From Xenorhabdus miraniensis (GTDB lineage Bacteria; Pseudomonadota; Gammaproteobacteria; Enterobacterales; Enterobacteriaceae): a stretch of DNA of 64,000 nt. The position numbers and the translations under genes were made by a program. The first letter of the stretch is position 1; each line of letters starts with the position of its first letter. Positions 47,038-56,413 of this stretch are shown piece after piece. The DNA is taken from the NCBI RefSeq assembly GCF_002632615.1, contig NZ_NITZ01000001.1, forward strand, positions 62,001 to 126,000. The letters are read 5' to 3'. The notes beneath the pieces are model-generated. The model was not told where the DNA came from. It saw only the letters and a list, made by a program, of their open reading frames with translations, and did no database searches.

Positions 47038-47363
47038 GAGTGCTCCCCTTTTGCCGTATATGCCCACCATGACTTTTACCCATAATCAATCATTACTCTG
47101 GGCTTAATGGTGGGCGAATACGTAATGCGATATGTAATTAGGGAGTCATCATTACGTGAAATATAAAGGTTCAAATAGCCGCTATATGCAGAAAAGATCC
47201 ATTCAGTGCAGGTATGTCATGAATATTTTAAAAAGGAGAAAATTCAGAAAAAGAGTGAGTTTATTATCTTGTAATAGCCAGAAATGGTTTAACCAGCCTC
47301 CAAATCAGATAGGCTTTTTCTCTAAAAAAATACATAAAACATATTAATTCACCCCATGAAAAT
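47038..47363. promoter_or_regulatory. Promoter region of the SDR operon; no supported gene
   Basis: Intergenic AT-rich stretch. A 63-codon plus-strand frame (47156-47347) has no recognisable features and I leave it out. The promoter of the minus-strand SDR-monooxygenase operon should lie near 47040-47150. Confidence 0.35.
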
Positions 47364-47402
47364 AAGGCGCATTCAACAATATTGAAAAGCGCCTTGTTTT
47401 TG
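47364..47402. terminator. Bidirectional intrinsic terminator next to the Ail/Lom gene
   Basis: AAGGCGC (47364-47370) and GCGCCTT (47389-47395) form a GC-rich stem, followed by GTTTTTGT on the plus strand and by ATTTTC on the minus strand. It lies downstream of the minus-strand Ail/Lom gene (end 47439). Confidence 0.7.
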
Positions 47403-47438
47403 TGTGTGCCTGAATTATTTTTTAGCCAAGACTGTTAC

Positions 47439-48017
47439 TTAAAACCGATATCCTACACCGATATTAAACCCATTGATGTTATGACGTACATCATGATCTT
47501 TTATTGATGATCCTTCGTAGCCAGCATAAAGGCTGAGGTTTTGAATTGGGTTAACCTCTACGCCGGCACTATAGGCCAGATTGGTCGATTTTCTATTCAA
47601 CTCTCCGCTATCATGATGATCTTGTTTGCCTCCTTTCTTAACAAAGTTAAAAGTTGCATCAACTTTTGAATGCGAAAAGCCCAATAAACCATATACACTC
47701 ACATAATCATTAATACGATAAGCAGGCCCTGCCATAAATGAATAATATTTTATGTCAATATTAAATTTTTCAACAAAATTACTCTCAGCGTAGTAACCAT
47801 CTCTATCACCCTTCATATAGGTGAATGAACCAACAATGCTGACAGGAGAATCCGTCTCATAACGGTAGTGAAGGTTCACCCCACGAATATTCTTAAAATT
47901 TTGAACCTTACTTTGTGCGTAACCTACAGCAACAGTATTAGAATCCGCATAAGCCAATGAACCATACATAAAACCGGATACGGCTAAAGTCGCAATAAAC
48001 GCTTTTTTCATCATCAT
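47439..48017 (-). CDS. Ail/Lom/OmpX-family outer-membrane protein
   Basis: 192 residues. Three consecutive Met codons start the frame (MMMKKAFIATLAVSG), so the exact start is uncertain; AAGGGTAAT lies upstream. Signal peptide cleaved after LAYA. The mature part is an eight-stranded barrel: VAVGYAQSKVQNFK, GVNLHYRYETDSPVS, AGPAYRINDYVSVYGLLGFSHSK and the C-terminal NGFNIGVGYRF that fits Ail/Lom proteins. Homologues promote adhesion and serum resistance. Monocistronic. Confidence 0.88.
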   Translation of the reverse strand: MMMKKAFIATLAVSGFMYGSLAYADSNTVAVGYAQSKVQNFKNIRGVNLHYRYETDSPVSIVGSFTYMKGDRDGYYAESNFVEKFNIDIKYYSFMAGPAYRINDYVSVYGLLGFSHSKVDATFNFVKKGGKQDHHDSGELNRKSTNLAYSAGVEVNPIQNLSLYAGYEGSSIKDHDVRHNINGFNIGVGYRF

Positions 48018-48187
48018 AATTAATAATTACCCTTCATGTTTATTAACTATTTAAAGTATAGATAGTTTTTGCGGGATGCTTAGATAAAATGCGATAAACT
48101 TGAAAAAATAGAATTATTGACGATGGAGAGTAATCATTACCTATAGAAATTACACCTTCAAAAAACAAGTGAACTTTTGTTTTAAAC

Positions 48188-48206
48188 AGATATCAAACTG
48201 ATATCT
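48188..48206. promoter_or_regulatory. Inverted repeat upstream of metY
   Basis: AGATATCA and TGATATCT flank a 3-nt spacer, an exact 8-bp inverted repeat about 190 bp upstream of the metY start in the divergent region 48018-48397. It might bind a regulator; it does not match the MetJ box AGACGTCT well. No riboswitch was recognised. Confidence 0.35.
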
Positions 48207-48397
48207 AAACATTTATTTTTGATATTGATCCATTACATTATTTTTTTGTAAATTAGATACAATTTTTATTCCAGTTTAATAAGTTAATAATAATATTCAA
48301 CATTATCATTCTATTTATGTTTTCAAAATAAAATCACTTTCTTAGTACCTGTAATATCAAAATAATTTCACCCTGCAATTCACTAAAGGAAATGAGA

Positions 48398-49672
48398 ATG
48401 AAATTAGAAACGCTATCCATCCATGCCGGTTACTCACCTGATCCCACCACCAAATCCGTTGCTGTTCCAATTTATCAAACAACTTCCTACGCCTTTGATG
48501 ATTCCCAACATGGCGCTGACCTGTTTGATTTGAAAGTTGAAGGCAACATTTACACCCGCATCATGAATCCGACCAATGATGTACTGGAAAAACGTGTCGC
48601 CGCTTTAGAAGGAGGAATTGGGGCGCTTGCGGTTGCTTCTGGCATGGCGGCAATCACCTACGCTATCCAGACGATTGCCAGTCTGGGAGATAACATTGTC
48701 TCCGTAGCGAAATTGTATGGTGGAACTTATAACCTGATGGCGCACAATTTCCCACGTATGGGGATCGAAACACGTTTCGTTGATCATAACGATCTCACAA
48801 CCATTGAAGCGATGATTGACGAAAAAACCAAAGCGGTCTTTTGCGAATCTATCACCAACCCAAGCGGGAATATCGTTGATATCCAGGCATTGGCAGACAT
48901 TGCCCATCGGCACGGAGTTCCTCTTATTGTCGATAATACTGTCGCAACACCTTATTTATGCCGCCCGTTTGAACATGGCGCAGATATCATTATCCACTCC
49001 CTGACCAAATATATCGGAGGCCACGGAACCTCTATCGGCGGAATGATTGTCGATTCAGGCAAGTTCCCTTGGGCAGAGCATCAAGATCGCTTTGCGATTT
49101 TAAATACTCCGGATCCGTCATACCACGGAATAAACTATACCGAACATTTTGGAGCCGCAGCTTTTATCGCTCGCTGTCGTGTCGGGCAACTGCGTAGCAC
49201 TGGCGCAGCATTATCTCCTTTTAATGCTTTCTTGATCTTACAGGGCCTTGAAACATTGGCTCTTCGTATGGAACGCCATACTGAAAATGCCCTGACAATT
49301 GCGCAGTATCTGGAACAACATCCTCAAGTTTCTTGGGTTAAATATGCGGGCTTGCCGTCACATCCTGAACATGATTTGGCTATCCGTTATATGAATGGGA
49401 AGCCTGCTGCCATTCTATCCTTCGGCATCAAAGGCGGGGAAAAAGCAGGTGTACGCTTTATTGATGCCCTGCAACTGATCGTACGTTTGGTCAATATTGG
49501 TGATGCCAAATCACTGGCTTGTCATCCAGCATCCACCACTCACCGTCAATTGAATGACGAAGAAATGGAAAAAGCAGGGGTGTCTCGCGATCTGATTCGC
49601 CTATCTATCGGCATCGAACACAGCGATGACATTATTGCCGATCTTGCACAAGCTCTGGATGCAGCAAAATAA
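48398..49672 (+). CDS. metY: O-acetylhomoserine sulfhydrylase (MetY-type)
   Basis: 424 residues; PLP enzyme that forms homocysteine or cysteine from O-acetylhomoserine or O-acetylserine and sulfide. I start at the second ATG (48398) because AAGGAA is well spaced from it. Family blocks: [41 protein letters not shown], and [15 protein letters not shown] with the PLP lysine. The GHGTS-containing segment and ~425-residue length separate it from MetB (about 385). Monocistronic. Confidence 0.9.
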   Translation: MKLETLSIHAGYSPDPTTKSVAVPIYQTTSYAFDDSQHGADLFDLKVEGNIYTRIMNPTNDVLEKRVAALEGGIGALAVASGMAAITYAIQTIASLGDNIVSVAKLYGGTYNLMAHNFPRMGIETRFVDHNDLTTIEAMIDEKTKAVFCESITNPSGNIVDIQALADIAHRHGVPLIVDNTVATPYLCRPFEHGADIIIHSLTKYIGGHGTSIGGMIVDSGKFPWAEHQDRFAILNTPDPSYHGINYTEHFGAAAFIARCRVGQLRSTGAALSPFNAFLILQGLETLALRMERHTENALTIAQYLEQHPQVSWVKYAGLPSHPEHDLAIRYMNGKPAAILSFGIKGGEKAGVRFIDALQLIVRLVNIGDAKSLACHPASTTHRQLNDEEMEKAGVSRDLIRLSIGIEHSDDIIADLAQALDAAK

Positions 49673-49705
49673 TTTTCAATATTATTTATTGATTTAATAA
49701 TAAAT

Positions 49706-49735
49706 CATCGATATCAATATTTATTGATATCGATG
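49706..49735. terminator. AT-rich perfect hairpin downstream of metY
   Basis: CATCGATATCAATA (49706-49719) and its exact complement (49722-49735) are separated by 2 nt, starting 34 bp past the metY stop. AT-rich and without a long T-run, so a stabilising or termination hairpin is only probable. Confidence 0.5.
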
Positions 49736-49861
49736 AAATAATAAAAATGATGACACTCATCATAAAAAATTATCAGGAAACCAATATTTATTATTGATAA
49801 GTTAATTACCCATGAAAATTAGGGTTGTAAAGGAAACAATTTGTTCAAATATTACACTTGA

Positions 49862-49895
49862 GTACTTATTATTGTACATGTACAATAATAAGTAC
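49862..49895. promoter_or_regulatory. 34-bp perfect palindrome, YefM-YoeB operator
   Basis: Exact palindrome whose centre TTGTACATGTACAA contains two overlapping TGTACA hexamers, the core recognised by YefM in E. coli. It ends 23 bp before the yefM ATG. Strong candidate for autorepression by YefM and YefM-YoeB. Confidence 0.8.
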
Positions 49896-49918
49896 GTAAG
49901 CATTATGAGGTAATGACC

Positions 49919-50173
49919 ATGAATGTTATGAGCTATTCAGCATTTCGAACTCATTTAGCCAGTACCCTAGATAAAGTGAACGATGATCATCAACCCATCA
50001 TGATCACTCGTCAGAATGGTAAGCCAGCGGTTGTACTCAGTTTGGAAGATTTTCGAGCTTATGAAGAGACTGCCTATTTGATGGCAAGCCCTAAAAATGC
50101 AGCTCGCTTAAACCAAGCCATTGCAGAAGTGGAAAGCGCTAAAACCCTCGAAAAAGGCTTGCTGGAAGAATGA
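49919..50173 (+). CDS. yefM: Antitoxin YefM
   Basis: 84 residues from the ATG at 49919 (GAGG eight bases upstream; an ATG at 49913 is too close to it). MNVMSYSAFRTHLASTLDKV and MITRQNGKPAVVLSLEDFRAYEETAYLM are nearly identical to E. coli YefM. It neutralises YoeB and represses the operon through the TGTACA palindrome. Overlaps yoeB by 4 bp. Confidence 0.95.
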   Translation: MNVMSYSAFRTHLASTLDKVNDDHQPIMITRQNGKPAVVLSLEDFRAYEETAYLMASPKNAARLNQAIAEVESAKTLEKGLLEE

Positions 50174-50424
50174 TTCTATCTTGGGCAGAAACTGCATGGG
50201 AAGATTATCTTTACTGGCAACAAACCGATAAAAAAACCCTAAAACGCATTAATATTCTTATTAGGGATATCGCACGGCAGCCCTTTGATGGTCTGGGTGC
50301 TCCAGAGCCCTTAAAGCACAGCTGGTCAGGATACTGGTCCAGGCGGATTGATCGCGAGCATCGTCTAGTTTACAAGGTTACAGACACCGCAATAGTTATT
50401 GTGCAATGTCGCTATCACTATTAA
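50170..50424 (+). CDS. yoeB: Toxin YoeB, ribosome-dependent mRNA interferase
   Basis: 84 residues, standard YoeB length. It ends YSRRIDREHRLVYKV-like (WSRRIDREHRLVYKV) followed by VIVQCRYHY; the Glu46-Arg65-His83 type catalytic positions of YoeB are represented by Glu, Arg and the penultimate His. Cleaves mRNA in the ribosomal A site. Confidence 0.95.
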   Translation: MILSWAETAWEDYLYWQQTDKKTLKRINILIRDIARQPFDGLGAPEPLKHSWSGYWSRRIDREHRLVYKVTDTAIVIVQCRYHY

Positions 50425-50458
50425 TTTTATACGCCGAAATTTTCCCATCCGAATCTCC

Positions 50459-50500
50459 AAAATAAAAACGCGCAATCGACTACCTCCGGTACGATTGCGC
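50459..50500 (-). terminator. Rho-independent terminator of the KAS III-adenylase cluster
   Basis: GCGCAATCG (50470-50478) pairs with CGATTGCGC (50492-50500), with an inner TACC/GGTA extension. On the minus strand the stem is followed by GTTTTTATT. It lies 57 bp past the last gene of the minus-strand cluster. Confidence 0.85.
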
Positions 50501-50556
50501 TGTGACAGGCAAGCAGTCTATTCCAAGCCTATTTAAATAGTCTCCCCTGCCCCCAG

Positions 50557-51834
50557 CTATCCCTTTTTCCTGATAATCCGACGGCGTTTATTAAACAGAT
50601 CCGGCGATATTGCCTGTGACACACACTGCCATTCAATTTTATCTACATTGACGCCCTGTTTGGCGAAATAGTCCGTCAAGGCGGACCGGCATTGTTGAAG
50701 GATCGCCATATCACAATCCCCTTCCAAGTTTAGTAATAAATCCGTCTGTGTCAGCCGATAATCACTCGTCAGCGGTAAAGTATTGGCAATAATCCGCGAA
50801 CAAGGATCGGCAAAAATACTCACATTTCCGCCATTATGTGCTGGCAAAATCAACTGATCATCGCTGCGACCTTCAATGCGCTCTATCGCTAATGCCGGAT
50901 TGCCACAAGGGCACGGGGTTTTCTTCGCCACCAAAATATCGTCAAGCTGATAACGCACAATAGGTTGAGTTTCCCGCGTAAAATCCGTGATGATCGGATT
51001 AAAACGTGATTCATCGATCCATTTCGGCTCAACATGAAGAAATTCTTCGTTAAGATGCAGCGTTCCCTGTGGGCAAGTACACGCCAGAAAACCTTCCGTT
51101 GCCTGATAAACTTCGCCCACTTCCCGAAATACATTCTCTAATAATTGACGATCTTGTGGTTCCAACACTTCTGCCGCCGAAATCACTTTCGTTGGCGATA
51201 ATGACACCTCTCTTTGCTGGATCTTCAATGCCAGCGCCCGCAAAACCTGAGCGGGTGCAACAACAATAGTAGGCTGGTATTCCACCAGCGCTTGCACCTG
51301 CTGATTAAAGTCAGCGAACAAATCAAAAAAACGGAAAGATATCCAACGATTCTGCACACTATCGTAAAGGTTATTTCCCGCCCGTAAAAACAGTGCGACG
51401 CGTTCGCCGTGAAATAAACCGTTTGGCAGCATCTTGGCAAGCATCGTTCCCGCCCAAATGCTCCGTTCTTTAGGGCTGATAACAAAAATACCCCGCTGTC
51501 CTGACGTCCCTGACGACATTCCGACACTGAATTTACCGACTGTCGGCTTAAAGTCACGTGATTGTTCACTCAACCGTGCGCATTCCAACAGTTCATCACG
51601 CTTGAGACCCGCCGTATTCATCTGGTCAAAGTTCTCCATCATGATGGCTTTATTCATCAGCGGATATGCCGCCAACGGTAAATTGCCATACGAGGCAAAA
51701 TAGGGGCTTTTCGTCAGTACATTGCGCCGAAATGCCGCTAATTCTCTCGATTGATGCTGTTCAAGCTGCTGGCGGCTGGAAAATTTCCACAGTTTTCTGG
51801 CACGCCAATAGTACCAAAGCGTTTTAAGTATCAT
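50557..51834 (-). CDS. CoF/F390-synthetase-like adenylate-forming enzyme (PaaK family)
   Basis: 425 residues of the phenylacetate-CoA-ligase/coenzyme F390 synthetase branch of the ANL superfamily. ATP-binding loop SSGTSGQRG (about 107-115), then VISAAEVLEP, the acyl/aryl-binding YQATEGFLACTCPQG and the hinge-proximal YQLDDIL; CPCGNPALAIERIEGRSDD carries two Cys as in PaaK-like proteins. The short C-terminal domain ends in a basic tail RRRIIRKKG. It would activate a carboxylate by adenylation. It overlaps the MBL gene by 4 bp and is last in a four-gene cluster, so it probably acts on the product of the KAS III and reductase. Substrate unknown. Confidence 0.8.
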   Translation of the reverse strand: MILKTLWYYWRARKLWKFSSRQQLEQHQSRELAAFRRNVLTKSPYFASYGNLPLAAYPLMNKAIMMENFDQMNTAGLKRDELLECARLSEQSRDFKPTVGKFSVGMSSGTSGQRGIFVISPKERSIWAGTMLAKMLPNGLFHGERVALFLRAGNNLYDSVQNRWISFRFFDLFADFNQQVQALVEYQPTIVVAPAQVLRALALKIQQREVSLSPTKVISAAEVLEPQDRQLLENVFREVGEVYQATEGFLACTCPQGTLHLNEEFLHVEPKWIDESRFNPIITDFTRETQPIVRYQLDDILVAKKTPCPCGNPALAIERIEGRSDDQLILPAHNGGNVSIFADPCSRIIANTLPLTSDYRLTQTDLLLNLEGDCDMAILQQCRSALTDYFAKQGVNVDKIEWQCVSQAISPDLFNKRRRIIRKKG

Positions 51835-52637
51835 TCCAAATCTCCCTCATGACATAGCTGGATAGGAACCTGCTTTTGGTCAATCTGGTGCAGCTTATTT
51901 AACGTCTCATAATAGGCGCGGCTATCATCCATAATGATATTCGCCAACCGTGCCGGCCCACGCAATTCACGATAGTTACTCGGTGACCATGCCGCATCGC
52001 CCGCCAACACGATCCAGCCTTGTTCAGTCAATACACAGAGGCCCAGATGCCCCGCCGCATGACCGGGCAGTGGTACAATAAGCATCTGTTTTTGGCTATC
52101 TGGCACAGCATACCCTTCACCCAATACCGCCAATTCTTCTGGCAACGGACACGCTTCAAACCCTTCATAAAAACTGACTCTGGATTCAAAATTCTCAGGA
52201 ATTAATCCCCGTACAAACGCCCTTTTCAGCGCAGCGATACCCCGTAAATTGCGTGTTTGCTGCCAGCCTTCTCCCGAACAGATAAATTTGGACTGAGGAA
52301 AATCCCGCAATCCAGCAATATGGTCACCATGAAAATGAGAAATGATGATGCCATCAATATCATGGGGTTGAATGCCTTCCTCTTTCAGTTGCATCACCAA
52401 CGAATCTTTGGTGTCAAAATAGACTGGCGTGACAGTGCGATAAAACCGAATAACCCCACTGCGGGTATGATCGTAAAAATGGCTGGCATATCCGGTATCA
52501 AGCAGCCAGCGCTTGTCATGGCACTCCAACAACCATGCGCGGGCAGGAAATTTACATACGCGAAGACTTGCACCTTTTAGCGCCATACAGCCGGGATGGG
52601 TACAATATCCCACTTCAAAAACACGCATCTTAACCAT
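51831..52637 (-). CDS. MBL-fold metallo-hydrolase of the KAS III cluster
   Basis: 268 residues. Zinc motif HFHGDHIAGL (His101, His103, Asp105, His106), then LPGHAAGHLG and VLAGDAAWSP supply the remaining ligands. Family relatives include lactonases and thioesterases (AhlD/AttM-type quorum-quenching enzymes share this arrangement). Its start is 1 bp from the upstream reductase stop; an ATG at 52628 is an alternative. In the cluster it could open a lactone or thioester. Confidence 0.82.
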   Translation of the reverse strand: MVKMRVFEVGYCTHPGCMALKGASLRVCKFPARAWLLECHDKRWLLDTGYASHFYDHTRSGVIRFYRTVTPVYFDTKDSLVMQLKEEGIQPHDIDGIIISHFHGDHIAGLRDFPQSKFICSGEGWQQTRNLRGIAALKRAFVRGLIPENFESRVSFYEGFEACPLPEELAVLGEGYAVPDSQKQMLIVPLPGHAAGHLGLCVLTEQGWIVLAGDAAWSPSNYRELRGPARLANIIMDDSRAYYETLNKLHQIDQKQVPIQLCHEGDLE

Positions 52638-52638
52638 C

Positions 52639-53649
52639 TTAACCCGCCTGCTTGTCTATCTGTTTCAACCAATTGGCTGTTAAATGAATGCCTTCCTCCA
52701 TGGTATAAACCGGTTCATAGCCCAGTTCTTCCCGTGCTTTTGAATTATCCAGCGTCATAGAGTAATAGGCCGCACCAATACCATAACGCGTCAATAACGG
52801 CTCTTTCCGGGTGAGCATCGCAATACCTTCCAACACCGCCGCAAACCCATACAAAAGTGAATAAGGCAATGATTTAATCCGATAACCAAACTTCATCTCG
52901 TCAAATAACTGCCCTAATGTTTTTGCCAATGGCTGTGGCTGTTGATTGGTAATGTTATATATCGCCCCACTTTGCAATCCTTCCCGATGCGTCGCCAATG
53001 ACATCGCATGGACGACATTCATGACATAAGTGAGATCCAGAGCATTCTTCCCGCCCGCAGGCAAGACCATGACTCCCTTGCTGGCCTTAACTTGTGCCAT
53101 CAAGCGTGGTAACAATACTCTGTCATGCGGGCCAAATAACCCACGAGGACGCAGAATAATATACGTAGTCTCAGGATAACGGCGCATCAGCCGGAGTACA
53201 CATTCCTCAGCCAAGAATTTCGTTCGGGCATAATCATTTGCGAAACGCTGGCTACGTTGATTTTCAGTTATGTGCTGTTGGTGCGAGAAATTGAAATATA
53301 CGGCAGGGGTGGAAATATGAACAAACCGCCGGATACCACATATTCCCGCTGCTTGTGCCAATATAGACGTTGCGGTCAAATTGATGCGGTCAAATTCATC
53401 AGGATCGCCCCAGGGAGAGGATTTAGCGGCACAATGCCAGACCGCATCACAATCTGCCATCAACTCAATGGCCTCATCCACGGTTAAGGTTTCCAATTCA
53501 GCACAGCGAAATTCCGCACCCAACTGGGTTAATACCCCTCCCGCCCGCTGATCACGTCCGGTTGCCACAACTGACTCCCCATGTGATAACAGGTAATCAA
53601 CGGCATTACGCCCTAAGCCACTTGTTGCACCAGTTACAAGAATTTTCAT
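52639..53649 (-). CDS. NAD(P)-dependent 3beta-HSD/epimerase-like reductase (OleD-like)
   Basis: 336 residues. Extended SDR: cofactor motif VTGATSGLGRNAVDYLL, HISTPAVYFNF, active-site Tyr-Lys in NDYARTKFLAEE, and RPRGLFGPHD. This pattern is shared with OleD (2-alkyl-3-oxoalkanoate reductase) and 3beta-hydroxysteroid dehydrogenases. Overlaps the KAS III gene by 4 bp. It should reduce the beta-keto product made by the upstream synthase. Confidence 0.82.
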   Translation of the reverse strand: MKILVTGATSGLGRNAVDYLLSHGESVVATGRDQRAGGVLTQLGAEFRCAELETLTVDEAIELMADCDAVWHCAAKSSPWGDPDEFDRINLTATSILAQAAGICGIRRFVHISTPAVYFNFSHQQHITENQRSQRFANDYARTKFLAEECVLRLMRRYPETTYIILRPRGLFGPHDRVLLPRLMAQVKASKGVMVLPAGGKNALDLTYVMNVVHAMSLATHREGLQSGAIYNITNQQPQPLAKTLGQLFDEMKFGYRIKSLPYSLLYGFAAVLEGIAMLTRKEPLLTRYGIGAAYYSMTLDNSKAREELGYEPVYTMEEGIHLTANWLKQIDKQAG

Positions 53650-54644
53650 GGTTTCAGAATCATCTCACTGAGTGAAAGCCCGGCCGCCGTACCAAGCAAC
53701 ATCACATAATCACGACCATAATAGCGATCCGTCATAATGGCTTCGTGCAACGCAGTGGGAATCGATGCCGCGACCTGATTGCCACGATAACGATAGATAT
53801 TCACAAATCTCTCATCTTTGATATTCAGCCGCTTACGGATATGTTCCAATCCCAAATGACTGGCTTGATGGGGGATCACGGTATCAATATCGGACATCTT
53901 AAGGTCAGCACTCGCCAGTACGCGCTCTGTAAAACCTTCAATTAATGAAGCGGTCAGTTTAAACAATGGCCGCCCCTGCATCTGGAACAGAAAATCCTTA
54001 TCTTCCATACCCGTACGGAGATTTTTACGGGTTCCTCCAGCGCGAATTTCACATAACTCAAGGCCTTCTGGATAAGTTTCATGTTTATAAGTCACAATCC
54101 CGCTTTTTCCATCCCCTCTTTCAACGATCATACAAGCCGCGCCATCACCAAAAATCAATGAGGATTCTTGATGTGACCAATCAATACCACGGGAAGCCAT
54201 CTCCGCAGAAACAATTGCAATACGTCGATACTGTTTGGTTGCCAATAACCCTGCTGCAATATCCAAAGCGGAAACAAAACTAACGCAGCTTGCATTAATA
54301 TCAAAACAGGCGGTTCCTGCCTTTAATTGACTCTCTTTCAAAATATGCGCGGCAGAATAAGGTAAAGCCTGAATGGGTATTGCGGAAGCTGAAATCAATA
54401 AATCAATCGAATCCGGCGAAATTTGGTATGTTTGTAAAGTATTATGCAATGCCTCTACCGCTAATTTGGCCGGAGAGGCTTCATAATCAGAATGATAACG
54501 ATATTCAATTCCCGAATGCTTTTGTACAAATCCAGTCGGTTTATTTAATTTCAGATCTAAATCGGATGAATACACCTTATGCTCAGGCAAAGCAGTTCCA
54601 GAGGCAATGATCTTTAATGGGATCAATTCGTTTGAGTTTTTCAT
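53646..54644 (-). CDS. KAS III/OleA-like ketoacyl synthase
   Basis: 332-residue thiolase-fold condensing enzyme with an intact triad: Cys120 in FDINASCVSFVSAL, His259 in TVIPHQASHLG and Asn289 in YRGNQVAASIP. It differs from housekeeping FabH (GNTVAAS context) and resembles OleA and secondary-metabolite KAS III proteins. First gene of a compact four-gene minus-strand cluster. It likely condenses an acyl thioester with malonyl-ACP or another acyl-CoA. No acyl carrier protein is encoded nearby. Confidence 0.85.
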   Translation of the reverse strand: MKNSNELIPLKIIASGTALPEHKVYSSDLDLKLNKPTGFVQKHSGIEYRYHSDYEASPAKLAVEALHNTLQTYQISPDSIDLLISASAIPIQALPYSAAHILKESQLKAGTACFDINASCVSFVSALDIAAGLLATKQYRRIAIVSAEMASRGIDWSHQESSLIFGDGAACMIVERGDGKSGIVTYKHETYPEGLELCEIRAGGTRKNLRTGMEDKDFLFQMQGRPLFKLTASLIEGFTERVLASADLKMSDIDTVIPHQASHLGLEHIRKRLNIKDERFVNIYRYRGNQVAASIPTALHEAIMTDRYYGRDYVMLLGTAAGLSLSEMILKP

Positions 54645-55481
54645 TTTTTTATTACTTCCGAATGTTAATTTTTTGTTTAAATATATTGTCAGAATATGAA
54701 ATGAATTCTGAGTATAGGGCTTAAATCAATTTAGTATTTATCAGATAGCTGATTAAACAGGAAGTAGATATTTATGATACATCACATTACTAAATTGAAA
54801 TATAGATTACAGATACATGAAAAATAAAAAGTTTTATCAATTAACCATTTCAATGCCATAAACTTTTTTTAATAAAAAAATGTATTATGAGATTTAATCA
54901 TCGTGTTTGTTGTGTTTATGTAACGTAAAAATTAATATTATCTTACAAATAAACTTACTTGATTTAATCATTAAAAATAGTCATTTTTGTTTTTATTTCA
55001 TAAATAAATTACTTATATATAGGCATGATATAAATACTGTACAAGTATTAATCCAATTCTTTTACTTGCTCTTAAACAAAAGAAAATAATCAATTCACCA
55101 GCACATATATCTTTTGAAAATAAAAACATCCAGTTTAATCCTCTGAATTAATAGCAGACTATTTAGAGGAATAATCCACTAAATAAAATGCTATTTTCTT
55201 TCTTATTCCTATTTTCCCATATCCCATTTTCTGCTGCTCTTACAATCAGAACGCGCGACAGCCGCCTGTAAGATTAGCTGGCACAATGCGCCAATAACAA
55301 TTGCCGTCAATACCCCCGATATAAGATCAATAAATAAATGCCGCCGTAACTGAATGATGGAAAAACCGATCAACACACCATGACATAACTCACGACAAAA
55401 AACACCCAAACCAACACCTTGCCCTCTCTCACTTTTGCGAGCATGATCGCAATACCTTTCTTCATTAATCAAACAGCTTAC
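54645..55481. other. AT-rich intergenic region, nothing firm
   Basis: 837 bp. It must contain promoters for the KAS III cluster (left) and for the HNH endonuclease (right). The only long frame (minus strand, 55472-55209, TTG start, one hydrophobic stretch) lacks a good start or a recognisable family and is not called. Confidence 0.4.
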
Positions 55482-56354
55482 ATGCCTACAATCAAAGAAC
55501 TACAAGTTGCAATCTCAAACCTTTCTATATGGCGTAAAGGGGATCAACGTGCACCACATAAGCCATTATTGTTGTTGTACGTGCTCTCTCAATATCAGAA
55601 AGGCCATGAACAACTGTTTGATTATGGGGAGGAGATCCACCGGCCATTACTGGAATTACTCAATAACTTTGGTCCAAGACGTAAAAGCCACGATCCTTCC
55701 TTACCCTTCTGGCGATTACGCGGCGATGGATTTTGGGAATTGCAGAATGCCGAGCTTTGCACACCACAAAATGGCAGCAGGCAACCGCCAAGACGTGAGC
55801 TAATTGAGTTCGGTGTTAAGGCCGGTTTCGACCAATCAAGCTATAAGTTATTGCGCAGTAAACCCGCTACCATCGATAAATTGGCACAACAAATCCTCAG
55901 TGAACATTTCCCTGACAGCATACAGGAACTGCTCGCCAATCAATTGGATTTCTCTTTAAGTGATATCCGTAAAAAACGTGATCCGCATTTTCGCCGGCAA
56001 ATATTACGCGCCTATAACTACGAGTGTGCTATATGTGGTTACAACCTGCGGCATGACAGTACTCCCGTTGGGCTGGAGGCGGCACATATCAAATGGAAAC
56101 AACACGGTGGGCCGTGTACCGTAAATAACGGGCTGGCCTTATGTTCACTGCACCATTCCGCATTTGATATGGGTTCAATCAGTATTGACAATAATATGAA
56201 TTTACTGGTTTCAGAAAGTATTAATGGCGGCCGAATGGTTAAGCAGCTTTTTTGGAGTTTTGCAAAACAACCTATATTACTTCCCCAAAATAAAAACTAT
56301 TATCCGTTGGAAAATTTCATCACCTGGCATCGTAATCAGGTTTTTAAAGAATAA
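55482..56354 (+). CDS. HNH restriction endonuclease with phosphorothioate-DNA (SBD-type) domain
   Basis: 290 residues from the ATG at 55482 (MPTIKELQVAISNLSIW). The N-terminal half matches the sulfur-binding domain of ScoMcrA/SprMcrA-type type IV enzymes: RKGDQRAPHKPLLLLYVLSQ and SLPFWRLRGDGFWEL, with the aromatic and basic residues that recognise phosphorothioated DNA. The C-terminal HNH module is CAICGYNLRHD, GLEAAHIKWKQHGGP and ALCSLHHSAFDMG, with two CxxC-type zinc cysteine pairs and the catalytic His. No dnd modification genes are in the window, so it would attack foreign PT-modified DNA. Monocistronic. Confidence 0.85.
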   Translation: MPTIKELQVAISNLSIWRKGDQRAPHKPLLLLYVLSQYQKGHEQLFDYGEEIHRPLLELLNNFGPRRKSHDPSLPFWRLRGDGFWELQNAELCTPQNGSRQPPRRELIEFGVKAGFDQSSYKLLRSKPATIDKLAQQILSEHFPDSIQELLANQLDFSLSDIRKKRDPHFRRQILRAYNYECAICGYNLRHDSTPVGLEAAHIKWKQHGGPCTVNNGLALCSLHHSAFDMGSISIDNNMNLLVSESINGGRMVKQLFWSFAKQPILLPQNKNYYPLENFITWHRNQVFKE

Positions 56355-56365
56355 CCTGAAAATAT

Positions 56366-56390
56366 ATAAAAAGGGGAGCCAGAGCTCCCC
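56366..56390 (-). terminator. Rho-independent terminator of potD
   Basis: GGGGAGC (56373-56379) and GCTCCCC (56384-56390) form a 7-bp stem with a 4-nt loop. On the minus strand it is followed by TTTTTATATA. It lies 24 bp beyond the potD stop and separates potD from the convergent HNH gene. Confidence 0.88.
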
Positions 56391-56413
56391 CAATAATTCA
56401 ACTGAATGTCAGG

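Noticed and set aside
47156..47347. 63-codon plus-strand frame
   Set aside because: Basic low-information sequence in an AT-rich promoter region; no ribosome site or homology recognised.
55209..55472. 87-codon minus-strand frame with a hydrophobic segment
   Set aside because: TTG start without ribosome site, and antisense to the promoter region of the HNH gene; no family recognised.
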